A stretch of DNA of 64,000 nt from Chloroflexota bacterium (GTDB lineage Bacteria > Chloroflexota > Dehalococcoidia > FW602-bin16): positions 1 to 64,000 of the forward strand of contig SCTZ01000200.1 of NCBI GenBank assembly GCA_004297765.1, read 5' to 3'. Shown here piece by piece: positions 24,560 through 32,856 of this stretch (positions are counted from its first letter, which is position 1; each line of letters starts with the position of its first letter). A model generated the notes under the pieces. That model had not been told where the DNA came from. It did no database searches and worked only from the letters and a program-made list of their open reading frames with translations. The position numbers and the translations under genes were made by a program.

Positions 24560-25024
24560 ATGACGCCAGAGGACCGCGGTGAGCTCATCTGTATGAGTCC
24601 GATCGGAACGGTGAAGAACGACGTGAACGAGCCCAGGCACGAGGGATGGTCCGAGGTTGTCTCACAGATCGTCCTCCGCTCGGAGCTAGAAGAGATGCTC
24701 GACGGCGTCGACCAGTTCTCTCATCTCGACATCCTCTTCTGGCTGGATCGTCTGCCCAAGCACCACTTCACCAAGCTCCATCCCCGTGACCGCCAGGACC
24801 TACCTCTGGTCGGCGTACTGGCCACCCGAACGCAGTACCGTCCGAATCCCATCGCAGTGACCACAGTGCGGCTCCTGGCCAGGCAAGGGACGACACTGAC
24901 CGTCAAAGGACTGGATGCCCTGAACGGCACGCCGGTTCTCGACATCAAGCCCTACGTGCCGCTCTACGAGCCGTCCGAAGGCGTCGTGGTCGCCGAGTGG
25001 GTCCACAGGATCCAACCGTACTAG
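24560..25024 (+). CDS. trmO: tRNA (N6-threonylcarbamoyladenosine37-N6)-methyltransferase TrmO
   Basis: TrmO (formerly TsaA/UPF0066) methylates t6A37 in tRNA-Thr. The 154-residue protein has the beta-barrel signatures PIGTV near residue 14, LDGVDQFSHLDILFWLDR, GVLATRTQYRPNPIAVTTVRLL (the conserved R-x-P-N-P-I) and GLDALNGTPVLDIKPYVP. The ATG follows GAAGGAG. It is slightly shorter than E. coli TrmO because it lacks the C-terminal extension, as in many bacteria. A dispersed hairpin element begins at its stop codon. Confidence 0.93.
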   Translation: MTPEDRGELICMSPIGTVKNDVNEPRHEGWSEVVSQIVLRSELEEMLDGVDQFSHLDILFWLDRLPKHHFTKLHPRDRQDLPLVGVLATRTQYRPNPIAVTTVRLLARQGTTLTVKGLDALNGTPVLDIKPYVPLYEPSEGVVVAEWVHRIQPY

Positions 25025-25132
25025 TGCTGTGTTGCTCGTGATCTGACGGGCAAAGACATGCGGATCGGTCGGATCGGTCCGATCGGACTGATCGGTCGGA
25101 TTCGCATCAGTTCAGCAGTCACAGAGCATTAA
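25025..25132. repeat. Hairpin repeat element, copy 1
   Basis: Arms GCTGTGTTGCTCGTG and CATCAGTTCA-CAGTCACAG flank an imperfectly palindromic core of GATCGG units (about 25057-25106). The same arms flank a different core at 49322-49448. Both copies begin directly at a TAG stop codon. The arms themselves are partly complementary, so the whole element can fold back. Confidence 0.75.
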
Positions 25133-25217
25133 TGTGCCACCAGTCCGGGGGTAGTGTAGGGATTTTTCACTACTCCAGCTAGGTTCTCATCCCGACAGAA
25201 ATCAGTTGTACACTGGA

Positions 25218-25246
25218 TTGACACCTGTTAGGTCCCATGGTACATT
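25218..25246 (+). promoter_or_regulatory. Strong sigma70-type promoter of the surface-glycan locus
   Basis: A perfect TTGACA, 17 bases, then TACATT. Transcription would start near 25253, giving a ~45-base leader to the regulator gene at 25297. Confidence 0.8.
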
Positions 25247-25296
25247 GGGTGGGTCAGCATTCGAGACTTGAATTTGATCATCGAACACACGGATAG

Positions 25297-25812
25297 ATGG
25301 AAGAGATGCAGTTCGGCACCACTGACAGCATGGCGCATACGCTCAAGCTGCTTGAACACATTCAGGACAACCCCGACATCACCCAGGCCGACCTGGCCGC
25401 CCGCGTGGGCATCGCTATCGGCACAGCAAACTGGTATCTAAAACGCTTGACCGCCAAGGGCTTTGTTAAGGTCAAGCAATTGCAGCGACGCCGTCTACGT
25501 TACATAATAACACCACAGGGGATCGCTGAGAGGTCCCGGTTGGCCGTGTCCTATCTGGAGGTGTCGATGCGGCTTTACCGAGAGACGCGCGCCGAGGCCC
25601 AGCGACTTCTCGCGCATGCACGCGCGTCCGGCTATGATAGCGTTCACCTCGAAGGTCAGAGTGATCTGATCGACATCTGCCGGCTCACTTGCCTCGAACA
25701 AGGCGTGACTGTGCAGGAGAGAAATCCCGACGGGCATCTGCCAGAGTTTCGCGTGGATGGCACGACGCTATCACTGATTTCACCCGAGAACACGAGCGAT
25801 CATAGAGACTAG
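25297..25812 (+). CDS. Winged-helix transcriptional regulator of the glycan locus
   Basis: This 171-residue DNA-binding protein has a MarR-like winged helix-turn-helix in residues 12-90 (LLEHIQDNPDITQADLAARV, GIAIGTANWYLKRLTAKGFV, then a basic wing QLQRRRLRYIITPQG). A long helix follows with a small C-terminal alpha/beta domain. The form is that of small winged-helix regulators found at the head of bacterial exopolysaccharide loci. It is first behind a strong promoter and 28 bases before pseB, so it probably controls its own operon. Effector and operator are not visible. Confidence 0.85.
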   Translation: MEEMQFGTTDSMAHTLKLLEHIQDNPDITQADLAARVGIAIGTANWYLKRLTAKGFVKVKQLQRRRLRYIITPQGIAERSRLAVSYLEVSMRLYRETRAEAQRLLAHARASGYDSVHLEGQSDLIDICRLTCLEQGVTVQERNPDGHLPEFRVDGTTLSLISPENTSDHRD

Positions 25813-25840
25813 GCAACCCAGGGACGAAAGGACAGGCGCC

Positions 25841-26812
25841 ATGAATTGGCAGGAAAGCAGCGTACTCATCACGGGCGGCACCGGCTCGTTCGGAAAGAAG
25901 TTCATTGAGGTCATGCTGAAAGACTACCATCCCAAGAGGCTGGTGGTCTTCAGTCGCGATGAGCTCAAACAGCATGAGATGCGGGTAGCGGGATTCAACC
26001 ACGAAAGCCTGCGCTACTTCATCGGGGACGTGCGTGACAAGGACCGGCTGTATCGCGCTTTCCGCGGGATCGACGTCGTTGTACACGCTGCCGCCTTGAA
26101 GCAGGTCCCGGCGTGTGAGTACAACCCGATCGAGGCCATCAACACCAACATCAATGGCGCCCGTAACATTGTGGACGCTGCGCTTGACTGCGGCGTGCGC
26201 CGAGTTCTGGCCATGAGCACCGACAAGGCCACGGCGCCTGTCAACTTATACGGAGCCACAAAAGCTGTGGCCGAGAAGCTCTTCGTACAGGCCAATTCCT
26301 ATCGCGGCATCGAGGGGGCGCGCTTCTCCTGCGTGCGCTATGGAAACGTTGTGGGAAGCCGGGGCAGCGTTGTTCCCCTCTTCAAGGAGCAGCGCAAAAC
26401 CGGCAAAGTGACGATCACCGACCCGCGCATGACGCGCTTCTGGATCACCCTGGAGCAGGGCGTGCGATTCGTCATCTCCTGCATCGACATCATGCACGGT
26501 GGGGAGGTCTTCGTCCCCAAGCTACCCAGCATGAATATCATGGACCTGGCCCGGGTCCTGGCTCCGAACTGCGACGTTGCCAAGATCGGCATCCGATCGG
26601 GCGAGAAGCTGCACGAGGCGATGGTCACTGAGGACGAGGCACGCCAAACCGTCGATCTTGGCGATCGCTACGTCATCCAACCAGCCCATCCGTGGTGGTC
26701 AGAGATCAACTGGGCGGAGGGCAAGAGGCTGCCCGATGGCTTCTCCTATGCAAGCAACACCAACGATTGGTGGCTGACCCCGGAGGGGCTGATGGAGATG
26801 ATCAATGCCTGA
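25841..26812 (+). CDS. pseB: UDP-N-acetylglucosamine 4,6-dehydratase (inverting)
   Basis: PseB performs the first step of pseudaminic-acid synthesis, converting UDP-GlcNAc to the 4-keto-6-deoxy-L-arabino sugar with bound NADP. The 323-residue short-chain dehydrogenase fold shows TGGTGSFGKKF (cofactor loop), GDVRDKDRL, VHAAALKQVPACEYNP, and the catalytic region STDKATAPVNLYGATKAVAEKL, in which the usual Tyr-x3-Lys is YGATK and the Asp/Lys of STDKA fit the family. GNVVGSRGSVVP and FWITLEQGV confirm the PseB/FnlA group. The C-terminal LPDGFSYASNTN is typical of PseB. The stop overlaps pseC. Confidence 0.95.
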   Translation: MNWQESSVLITGGTGSFGKKFIEVMLKDYHPKRLVVFSRDELKQHEMRVAGFNHESLRYFIGDVRDKDRLYRAFRGIDVVVHAAALKQVPACEYNPIEAINTNINGARNIVDAALDCGVRRVLAMSTDKATAPVNLYGATKAVAEKLFVQANSYRGIEGARFSCVRYGNVVGSRGSVVPLFKEQRKTGKVTITDPRMTRFWITLEQGVRFVISCIDIMHGGEVFVPKLPSMNIMDLARVLAPNCDVAKIGIRSGEKLHEAMVTEDEARQTVDLGDRYVIQPAHPWWSEINWAEGKRLPDGFSYASNTNDWWLTPEGLMEMINA

Positions 26813-27998
26813 CGAGCTGGCTATTCGCGGAGGCCGGCCGGTTCGATCGTCGGTCTTGCCCTACGGGCGGCAGTCGCTAGATGAGGAGGACATCGCGGCG
26901 GTCGCCGCCGTGCTGCGATCGGACTGGCTGACCACGGGACCCAAAGTGGGTGAGTTCGAACAAGCCTTCGCTCGCAGCGTCGGCGTCGAGCAGGCCGTGG
27001 CCGTCAGCAACGGCACCGCGGCTCTGCATGCCGCTATGTACGCGCTTGGCATCGGCCCCGGGGACGAGGTCATCGTCACGCCCATGACCTTCGCGGCCAG
27101 TGCGAACTGCGTCCTATATCAAGGCGGACGGCCCGTCTTTGTCGACGTTGAGCCTGGCACCCTTCTGCTCGACCCAGCGCAGGTCGAGGCGAAGATCACG
27201 CCCCGGACGAAGGCCATCGTTGCCGTGGACTACGCGGGTCAGCCGTGCGACTACGACGCCCTCATGTCCATCGCGCGGCAACATAACCTGGCGCTGGTCG
27301 ATGACGCCTGCCATGCCATCGGCGGCGCGTACCGTGGACGCCTCGTTGGCTCATTGGCGGATCTAAGCACCTGTAGCTTTCATCCCGTCAAGCACCTGAC
27401 CACAGGCGAGGGCGGTATGATCACGACCAATAGCGCCGAGCTTGCCCAGCGCATGCGGGTCTTCCGCAACCACGGCATTACCAGCGACCATCGCCAGCGG
27501 GCGCAGTCCGGTGGTTTTTACTACGAGATGGTCGAGCTAGGATACAACTACCGCATCACGGACATCCAGTGCGCGCTGGGTCTCAGCCAGTTGCGCCGAC
27601 TGCCGGAATTCGTGCGACGGCGTCGGCAGATCGCGACGCAGTATGACCAGGCGCTGTCAGACGTTCCGCACGTGAGACCTCTCTCCGTGCGCGACGATGT
27701 CTCCCACGCCTACCATCTGTACATGGTCCAGTTCGACACGGAGGCGCTCGGCGTCGATCGGGCTGCCATCTTCGCCGCCCTGCGGGCGGAGAACATCGGC
27801 GTCAACGTTCACTATGTTCCCGTGCACATCCACCCGTACTACCGTGAACGACTGGGTACCGGACCGGGGTTATGTCCGAACGCCGAGGCCGCCTACGAGC
27901 GACTGATCACTCTGCCGATATTCCCGGCCATGACGGACGCTGACGTGTCCGACGTCATGGCCGCGGTGAGAAAAGTAGTTGTGGGGATAACGCGATAG
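26805..27998 (+). CDS. pseC: UDP-4-amino-4,6-dideoxy-N-acetyl-beta-L-altrosamine transaminase
   Basis: PseC is the PLP-dependent aminotransferase acting on the PseB product. The 397-residue DegT/DnrJ/EryC1-type protein starts with LPYGRQSLDEEDIAAV and LRSDWLTTGP, has SNGTAALHAA, TPMTFAASANCVLYQGG, the PLP Asp in LVDDACHAIGG and the Schiff-base Lys in SFHPVKHLTTGEGGMI. The C-terminal NVHYVPVHIHPYY matches PseC. The start codon overlaps pseB by 8 bases. Confidence 0.95.
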   Translation: MPDELAIRGGRPVRSSVLPYGRQSLDEEDIAAVAAVLRSDWLTTGPKVGEFEQAFARSVGVEQAVAVSNGTAALHAAMYALGIGPGDEVIVTPMTFAASANCVLYQGGRPVFVDVEPGTLLLDPAQVEAKITPRTKAIVAVDYAGQPCDYDALMSIARQHNLALVDDACHAIGGAYRGRLVGSLADLSTCSFHPVKHLTTGEGGMITTNSAELAQRMRVFRNHGITSDHRQRAQSGGFYYEMVELGYNYRITDIQCALGLSQLRRLPEFVRRRRQIATQYDQALSDVPHVRPLSVRDDVSHAYHLYMVQFDTEALGVDRAAIFAALRAENIGVNVHYVPVHIHPYYRERLGTGPGLCPNAEAAYERLITLPIFPAMTDADVSDVMAAVRKVVVGITR

Positions 27999-28000
27999 AG

Positions 28001-28672
28001 ATGGCGAAGCAGGATGACGTCTTTCTCGCCGACGAGGGAGACGCGTGGTTCAAGAGGAATCGGTCCTATCTCGTCGAGACGACAAGCACAAAGACCGACT
28101 ATCCGTTGGCCCTGATAGCTCAGTACAACCTGCATCCGAAGAAAGTCCTGGAGGTGGGTTGCAGCAATGGCTGGCGACTCGACGCTATTCGACGACGCTA
28201 TGATTGCACGTGCGTGGGTATCGAGCCATCGGAGGCCGCGGCTCTTGCCGGACGAGAGCGGTTTCCCGGTCTGGATCTCCGAATCGGGCTAGCCTCCAGG
28301 CTACCCTGTCCCCCCGACGAGAGCTTCGATCTGGTGATCGTCAACTTTGTGCTGCACTGGGTGGATCGAAAGACGTTATTGGTCTCGCTGGCCGAGATTG
28401 ACCGGACCGTGGCCGACGGCGGCTATCTGATCCTCGGCGACTTCCTGCCCGACTGGCCGAAGCGGAACCGGTATCATCATCGAGACGACGTGGAGCTCTA
28501 TACCTACAAGCTCGATTACGCAGCCATCCTGCAGAGCACGGCACTGTACACCAACGTCGCACGCATCACCTTCGACCACGATCAGCATGCTCTATCCGGC
28601 GATGTTGGATCGTACGAGCGCGGTGTGTGTCAACTGCTACGCAAATCGACCAGCGAGTTCTATCAGCTATGA
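28001..28672 (+). CDS. SAM-dependent methyltransferase
   Basis: This 223-residue class I methyltransferase has motif I as VLEVGCSNGWRLDAI (residue ~48), an acidic GIEPSE loop, and FDLVIVNFVLHWVDR as motif IV. It resembles methyltransferases found in nonulosonate and flagellin-glycan clusters. The substrate is probably a sugar or lipid-linked intermediate, inferred from its place between pseC and the Gfo/Idh gene. It overlaps the next gene by ATGA. Confidence 0.85.
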   Translation: MAKQDDVFLADEGDAWFKRNRSYLVETTSTKTDYPLALIAQYNLHPKKVLEVGCSNGWRLDAIRRRYDCTCVGIEPSEAAALAGRERFPGLDLRIGLASRLPCPPDESFDLVIVNFVLHWVDRKTLLVSLAEIDRTVADGGYLILGDFLPDWPKRNRYHHRDDVELYTYKLDYAAILQSTALYTNVARITFDHDQHALSGDVGSYERGVCQLLRKSTSEFYQL

Positions 28673-29634
28673 CCAGGATCGCCATCGTCGGCTGCGGCTC
28701 CATCGGACGACGGCACCTGGCCAACCTGCATCAGCTCGGCTACCGGGACCTTCTCGTCTTCGACCCCCTCGATTCCGTCCGGGACATGGCCCGGCGCGAC
28801 TTCGGCGTCACGGCCTGTGATGACATGACAGAGGTCTGGGCGCGTGACCCGGATGTCTCCATCATCGCCACGCCTTCCAATCTGCACACGCCACTGGCCA
28901 TGGCAGCCGCCTCTGTCGGCTCGCACCTATTTGTGGAGAAGCCACTGGCTCATACTGTGGACAGGCTTGACTCTCTGCAGGATCTGGTAGTCGCCAAAGG
29001 ATTGGTGACCATGGTGGGCTGCAACATGCGCTTCCATCCGGGTCCCGTCCAGATCAAGCGCTGGCTGGATGAAGGCGCGATCGGTGGCGTGATCGCAGCG
29101 CGGATCAAGACCGGCTCCTATCTCCCAGGCTGGCGACCGCAGCAGGACTATCGACAGAGCTACAGCGCCTCACCCGAGTGGGGTGGCGCCATGCTGGACT
29201 GCATCCACGAGCTGGATCTAGCTGTATGGCTGCTCGGCGAAGCCGAGCTACGGGCCGCCGTGACCCGCCCGGCCACGAGTCTGGGGCTGGCAACGGACGG
29301 TCTGGCTGAGTTGATACTGGAGCACGCAACCGGCGCGCTCTCGAACGTCCACGTCAACTTCGTGCAGCGCAACTACCGTAGAAGCATAGAGATCATCGGA
29401 GAACTGGGAACGCTTCACTGGGACTTCACCACAGGGCGCGTGGATCTGTACGGGGCCGACGGCTCGCTCACGCGAAGCCTCGAGCAACCCACCGATTGGC
29501 AGGTCAATCAGATGTACGTGGACGAGTTGTGCTACTTCATGGAGTGCGTTCGAACGCGGACACAGACTTTCAATCCAATCGTGTCCGCCGCTAGGACGTT
29601 GCGCGTCGCGTTGGAAGCGAGGAATGGGCGATGA
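28669..29634 (+). CDS. Gfo/Idh/MocA family oxidoreductase
   Basis: This 321-residue NAD(P)-dependent sugar dehydrogenase-like enzyme has the Rossmann loop IAIVGCGSIGRRHLANL, IIATPSNLHTPLAM, the EKPLAHT motif with the conserved Lys and MVGCNMRFHPG, then a C-terminal substrate domain with GGAMLDCIHELDLAVWL, where the family has its catalytic His. Homologues are common in pseudaminic- and legionaminic-type loci, where they adjust a hydroxyl or keto group. The track start at 28627 is in a different place; ATG at 28669 overlaps the previous stop. Confidence 0.88.
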   Translation: MTRIAIVGCGSIGRRHLANLHQLGYRDLLVFDPLDSVRDMARRDFGVTACDDMTEVWARDPDVSIIATPSNLHTPLAMAAASVGSHLFVEKPLAHTVDRLDSLQDLVVAKGLVTMVGCNMRFHPGPVQIKRWLDEGAIGGVIAARIKTGSYLPGWRPQQDYRQSYSASPEWGGAMLDCIHELDLAVWLLGEAELRAAVTRPATSLGLATDGLAELILEHATGALSNVHVNFVQRNYRRSIEIIGELGTLHWDFTTGRVDLYGADGSLTRSLEQPTDWQVNQMYVDELCYFMECVRTRTQTFNPIVSAARTLRVALEARNGR

Positions 29635-30386
29635 AGAAGGTTATCGGCGTGATCCAGGCCCGCGTCGGATCGACGCGCCTGCCGGGTAAGGTTCTGATGG
29701 AAATCGCCGGACACCCTATGTTGTGGCACGTGGTGACGCGAGCACGACGGGCGAGCACGTTGGACGGTGTCGTGGTGGCAACGACCATGTCGCAGGGAGA
29801 TGATAGGCTGGCCGCATTCTGCGAGGCGCAGGGCATTCCCTGCTTCCGCGGCAGTGAATCAGATGTCCTGGACCGCTACTACCAGACCGCCTATCGTGAA
29901 TCTGCACAGATTGTGGCGCGCATCACGGCGGACTGCCCGCTGCTAGATCCAGGGGTTATCGATCGCGTTGTCACCCATTTCTTGACTGGCGGCTTCGACT
30001 ATGTCTCCAACACCGATCCACCGACCTTCCCTGATGGACTCGACGTCGAAGTCCTCACCTTCGCTGCCCTCGAGCGCGCGTGGAACGAGGCTCGCTGGCA
30101 GTCTGAGCGTGAGCACGTGACGCCCTACCTGCGCAATCATCCAGAATTGTTCCGCCTTGGAAACGTTGTCAACGACGAGGACCTGTCCGATCTGCGCTGG
30201 ACAGTGGATGAGCCGGAAGATCTGGAGATCGTACGCACGATTTACGACGCGCTAGGCATGACCGAGTTCGACATGCGCCACGTGCTCGATCTCCTGCGTC
30301 GCCAGCCGCGGTTGGGCACGATGAACGCTAGCTTCCAGCGCAACGCAGGCTATGACAAGTCGCTAGGGGAGGATCGTCTGCTATGA
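29631..30386 (+). CDS. SpsF-like cytidylyltransferase family protein
   Basis: This 251-residue nucleotidyltransferase related to CMP-nonulosonate synthetases (SpsF group) begins IGVIQARVGSTRLPGKVL, the CTP-binding signature, and has VVATTMSQGDDRLAAF, CFRGSESDVLDRYY, ARITADCPLLDPG, and LRWTVDEPEDLE. In pse clusters this type of gene stands in the place of pseF, so it may activate pseudaminic acid with CMP, although SpsF-type proteins have not all been shown to do so. It overlaps both neighbours by 4 bases. Confidence 0.85.
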   Translation: MKKVIGVIQARVGSTRLPGKVLMEIAGHPMLWHVVTRARRASTLDGVVVATTMSQGDDRLAAFCEAQGIPCFRGSESDVLDRYYQTAYRESAQIVARITADCPLLDPGVIDRVVTHFLTGGFDYVSNTDPPTFPDGLDVEVLTFAALERAWNEARWQSEREHVTPYLRNHPELFRLGNVVNDEDLSDLRWTVDEPEDLEIVRTIYDALGMTEFDMRHVLDLLRRQPRLGTMNASFQRNAGYDKSLGEDRLL

Positions 30387-31705
30387 CTACGACGAATACT
30401 ACCGGCCAGAAGTTGTACCAGTATGCGCGACGTCGCATCCCCGGGGGCACACAACTACTTTCTAAGCGTCCTGAGATGTTCCTGCCGGACCAATGGCCGA
30501 GCTACTACTCGCGCGCTCAGGGCGCCGAGGTGTGGGACCTGGACGGCAACCGCTACGTGGATATGAGCTACAACGGCATAGGCGCCTGCGTGTTGGGACA
30601 CGCCGACCCTGAGGTCAACGCGGCAGTCCACGCGGCCGTTGAGGCGGGTTCTATGTCTACCTTGAACTGTCCGGAGGAAGTCGAACTGGCGGATCTGATG
30701 TGCGAGCTGCACCCCTGGGCTGAGATGGTGAGATACGCACGATCGGGCGGCGAGGCGGTGGCGATCGCTGTGCGCATCGCCCGGGCAAGCACAGGTCGGT
30801 ATAAGATCGCCTTCTGTGGCTACCACGGCTGGCACGACTGGTATCTGGCCGCCAATCTGGCGTCTGATCATGCCCTGGACGGCCATCTGCTCAAGGGCCT
30901 CGACCCCAATGGTGTGCCGCGTGGACTCCAGAACAGCGCGTTGCCATTCCACTACAACCGACTGGACGAATTGAAGGACATTGTGGAGGCGCAACCGGGC
31001 GGGATAGCCGCGATCGTTATGGAGCCCTTGCGGGATAGTCCACCGGAAGCGGGCTTTCTTGAGGGGGTGCGAGAGATCGCCGATCGCATCGGTGCGGTGC
31101 TCGTATTCGACGAGGTAACGGCGGCTTTTCGCCTAAACAGTGGAGGCGCGCATCTCCTGTTCGGGGTGATGCCAGACATCGCGGTCTACGCCAAGGCCAT
31201 CAGCAACGGCTTTCCCATGGCGGTTGTCTTGGGACGTGAGCCCGTCATGCAAGCCGCGCAGAGCACTTTCATCAGCAGTACCAACTGGACAGAGCGCATC
31301 GGCCCCGTTGCCGCGCTAGCCACCATTCGGAAGCACCGACGAGAGAACGTGGCGGAGCACCTGATAGCCATTGGGAACCGCGTTAAGGAAGGCTGGCGGG
31401 TTGCAGCCGAGGGCGCGCACCTCAAGGTGCACGTCAGCGGCATTGCACCGCTGGGACACTTCGAGTTCGAATACGCGAATGGACAGGCCATGCGCACCCT
31501 CTTCACGCAGATGATGCTGGAGCGAGGATTCCTGGCCACCAACGCGTTCTATGCAACGTACGCGCACCAGGACAGTCACATCGACGCATACCTGGCCGCG
31601 GTCCGCGAGGTGTTTGGACTGGTGGCGCAGGCTGTGACGACTGGAACTATCGAAGAAGAACTCAAAGGTCCGGTCGCCCACTCCGGATTCCAACGGTTGA
31701 CCTAG
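30383..31705 (+). CDS. Class III PLP-dependent aminotransferase
   Basis: This 440-residue fold-type I enzyme resembles glutamate-1-semialdehyde aminomutase. RARIPGG-like start (ARRRIPGGTQLLSKRPEMF), ARSGGEAVAIAVRIAR, GYHGWHDWYLAANL, the PLP-binding VLVFDEVTAAFR and the Lys in AVYAKAISNGFPMAVV are visible. The housekeeping HemL motif is altered, and the genomic context argues for a sugar-pathway transaminase. Such a gene is regularly next to the SpsF-like gene in nonulosonate clusters; its precise substrate is not established. Confidence 0.85.
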   Translation: MTTTNTTGQKLYQYARRRIPGGTQLLSKRPEMFLPDQWPSYYSRAQGAEVWDLDGNRYVDMSYNGIGACVLGHADPEVNAAVHAAVEAGSMSTLNCPEEVELADLMCELHPWAEMVRYARSGGEAVAIAVRIARASTGRYKIAFCGYHGWHDWYLAANLASDHALDGHLLKGLDPNGVPRGLQNSALPFHYNRLDELKDIVEAQPGGIAAIVMEPLRDSPPEAGFLEGVREIADRIGAVLVFDEVTAAFRLNSGGAHLLFGVMPDIAVYAKAISNGFPMAVVLGREPVMQAAQSTFISSTNWTERIGPVAALATIRKHRRENVAEHLIAIGNRVKEGWRVAAEGAHLKVHVSGIAPLGHFEFEYANGQAMRTLFTQMMLERGFLATNAFYATYAHQDSHIDAYLAAVREVFGLVAQAVTTGTIEEELKGPVAHSGFQRLT

Positions 31706-31710
31706 ATTCG

Positions 31711-32805
31711 ATGGAACACTTGCTCATCCGAGCCGACGCTACTTCCCGCATAGGGACTGGGCACATGATGCGCTGCCTTGCCCTGGCGCAAGCCTGGCAA
31801 ACACACGGTGGCGGCGTGTCGTTCCTGAGTCACTGCGACAATGACGCATTGCGGCGGCGAGTTCGGGACGCCGGTATGAGCTTCATCTCGATCGGCAATC
31901 CTTATCCAGATGACGGAGACCTCCCGACCACGCTGTCTACGCTGAGTCAGTTGACGTCGATGGATCACGACGCCCCTCCTTGGTTGGTTCTCGACGGGTA
32001 CCACTTCGATCCTGTCTACCATCACGGTATCAGGGCAGCGGGCTTCCGACTTCTCGTGATGGACGATTGTGCTCACCTGCCGCGATACCACGCGGACGCA
32101 CTGCTGAACCAGAACGTGTATGCGGAGGATCTACGCTATCAGTGTGATCAGGACACGATACTTCTGCTTGGGACCCGCTATGTCCTCCTGCGTCCGGAGT
32201 TCTTGACCTGGCGTGGGTGGAAGCGGGACATACCCGACGCAGCTCGAAAGGTGCTGGTTACTTTGGGGGGCAGCGATCCTGACAACGTGACCCTCAAGGT
32301 GATCGAAGGACTACAACAGGTGGGGGTCAAGTCGCTTGAAGTGAAAGTAATCGTCGGCCCTGCCAATGCCCACCACGAATCCCTCCGCCGAGCGGCTGAG
32401 AAGGTGAGCTATGACCTACAATTGCTATCAGACGTCATGGACATGCCCGCGCTCATGGCTTGGTCCGATGTCGCGATTTCTGCCTGTGGCACAACTTCGT
32501 GGGAGCTGGCCTTCATGGGATTGCCCAGCATCGCCCTCGTTCTCGCTGACAACCAGGAGCTAGCCGCTCGTGTATTGAACGAGAGGCGGGTAGTGTTGTC
32601 CCTGGGCAATGGCGCAAGCCTGCAAGTCGAGTCCATTCGCGCCGCTGTTCTCCAATTGCTGACGGACCGTGCCACTCGGCAGGCGATGTCCGAAGGTGGA
32701 CAGTTGTTGGTAGATGGAAGGGGCGCCGAGCGTGTCGTCACGAAACTATCCCATAAGGATTTTGCCGACGCGTTCCTTATGCCTTGGGGCGACAGCGATG
32801 CATGA
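31711..32805 (+). CDS. pseG: UDP-2,4-diacetamido-2,4,6-trideoxy-beta-L-altropyranose hydrolase
   Basis: PseG removes UDP from the acetylated intermediate before condensation with PEP. The 364-residue GT-B-like hydrolase begins LIRADATSRIGTGHMMRCLA, including the catalytic His of GTGH, then LVLDGYHFD, MDDCAHLP, LLNQNV, and KVLVTLGGSDPDN; the UDP-binding segment AISACGTTSWELAFMGLPS ends the family pattern. It lies 5 bases after the aminotransferase gene. Confidence 0.93.
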   Translation: MEHLLIRADATSRIGTGHMMRCLALAQAWQTHGGGVSFLSHCDNDALRRRVRDAGMSFISIGNPYPDDGDLPTTLSTLSQLTSMDHDAPPWLVLDGYHFDPVYHHGIRAAGFRLLVMDDCAHLPRYHADALLNQNVYAEDLRYQCDQDTILLLGTRYVLLRPEFLTWRGWKRDIPDAARKVLVTLGGSDPDNVTLKVIEGLQQVGVKSLEVKVIVGPANAHHESLRRAAEKVSYDLQLLSDVMDMPALMAWSDVAISACGTTSWELAFMGLPSIALVLADNQELAARVLNERRVVLSLGNGASLQVESIRAAVLQLLTDRATRQAMSEGGQLLVDGRGAERVVTKLSHKDFADAFLMPWGDSDA

Positions 32806-32856
32806 AGATCCGTACTATCCACGGGAAGTAGAACATGGGACGCAAGGGAGTCAACG

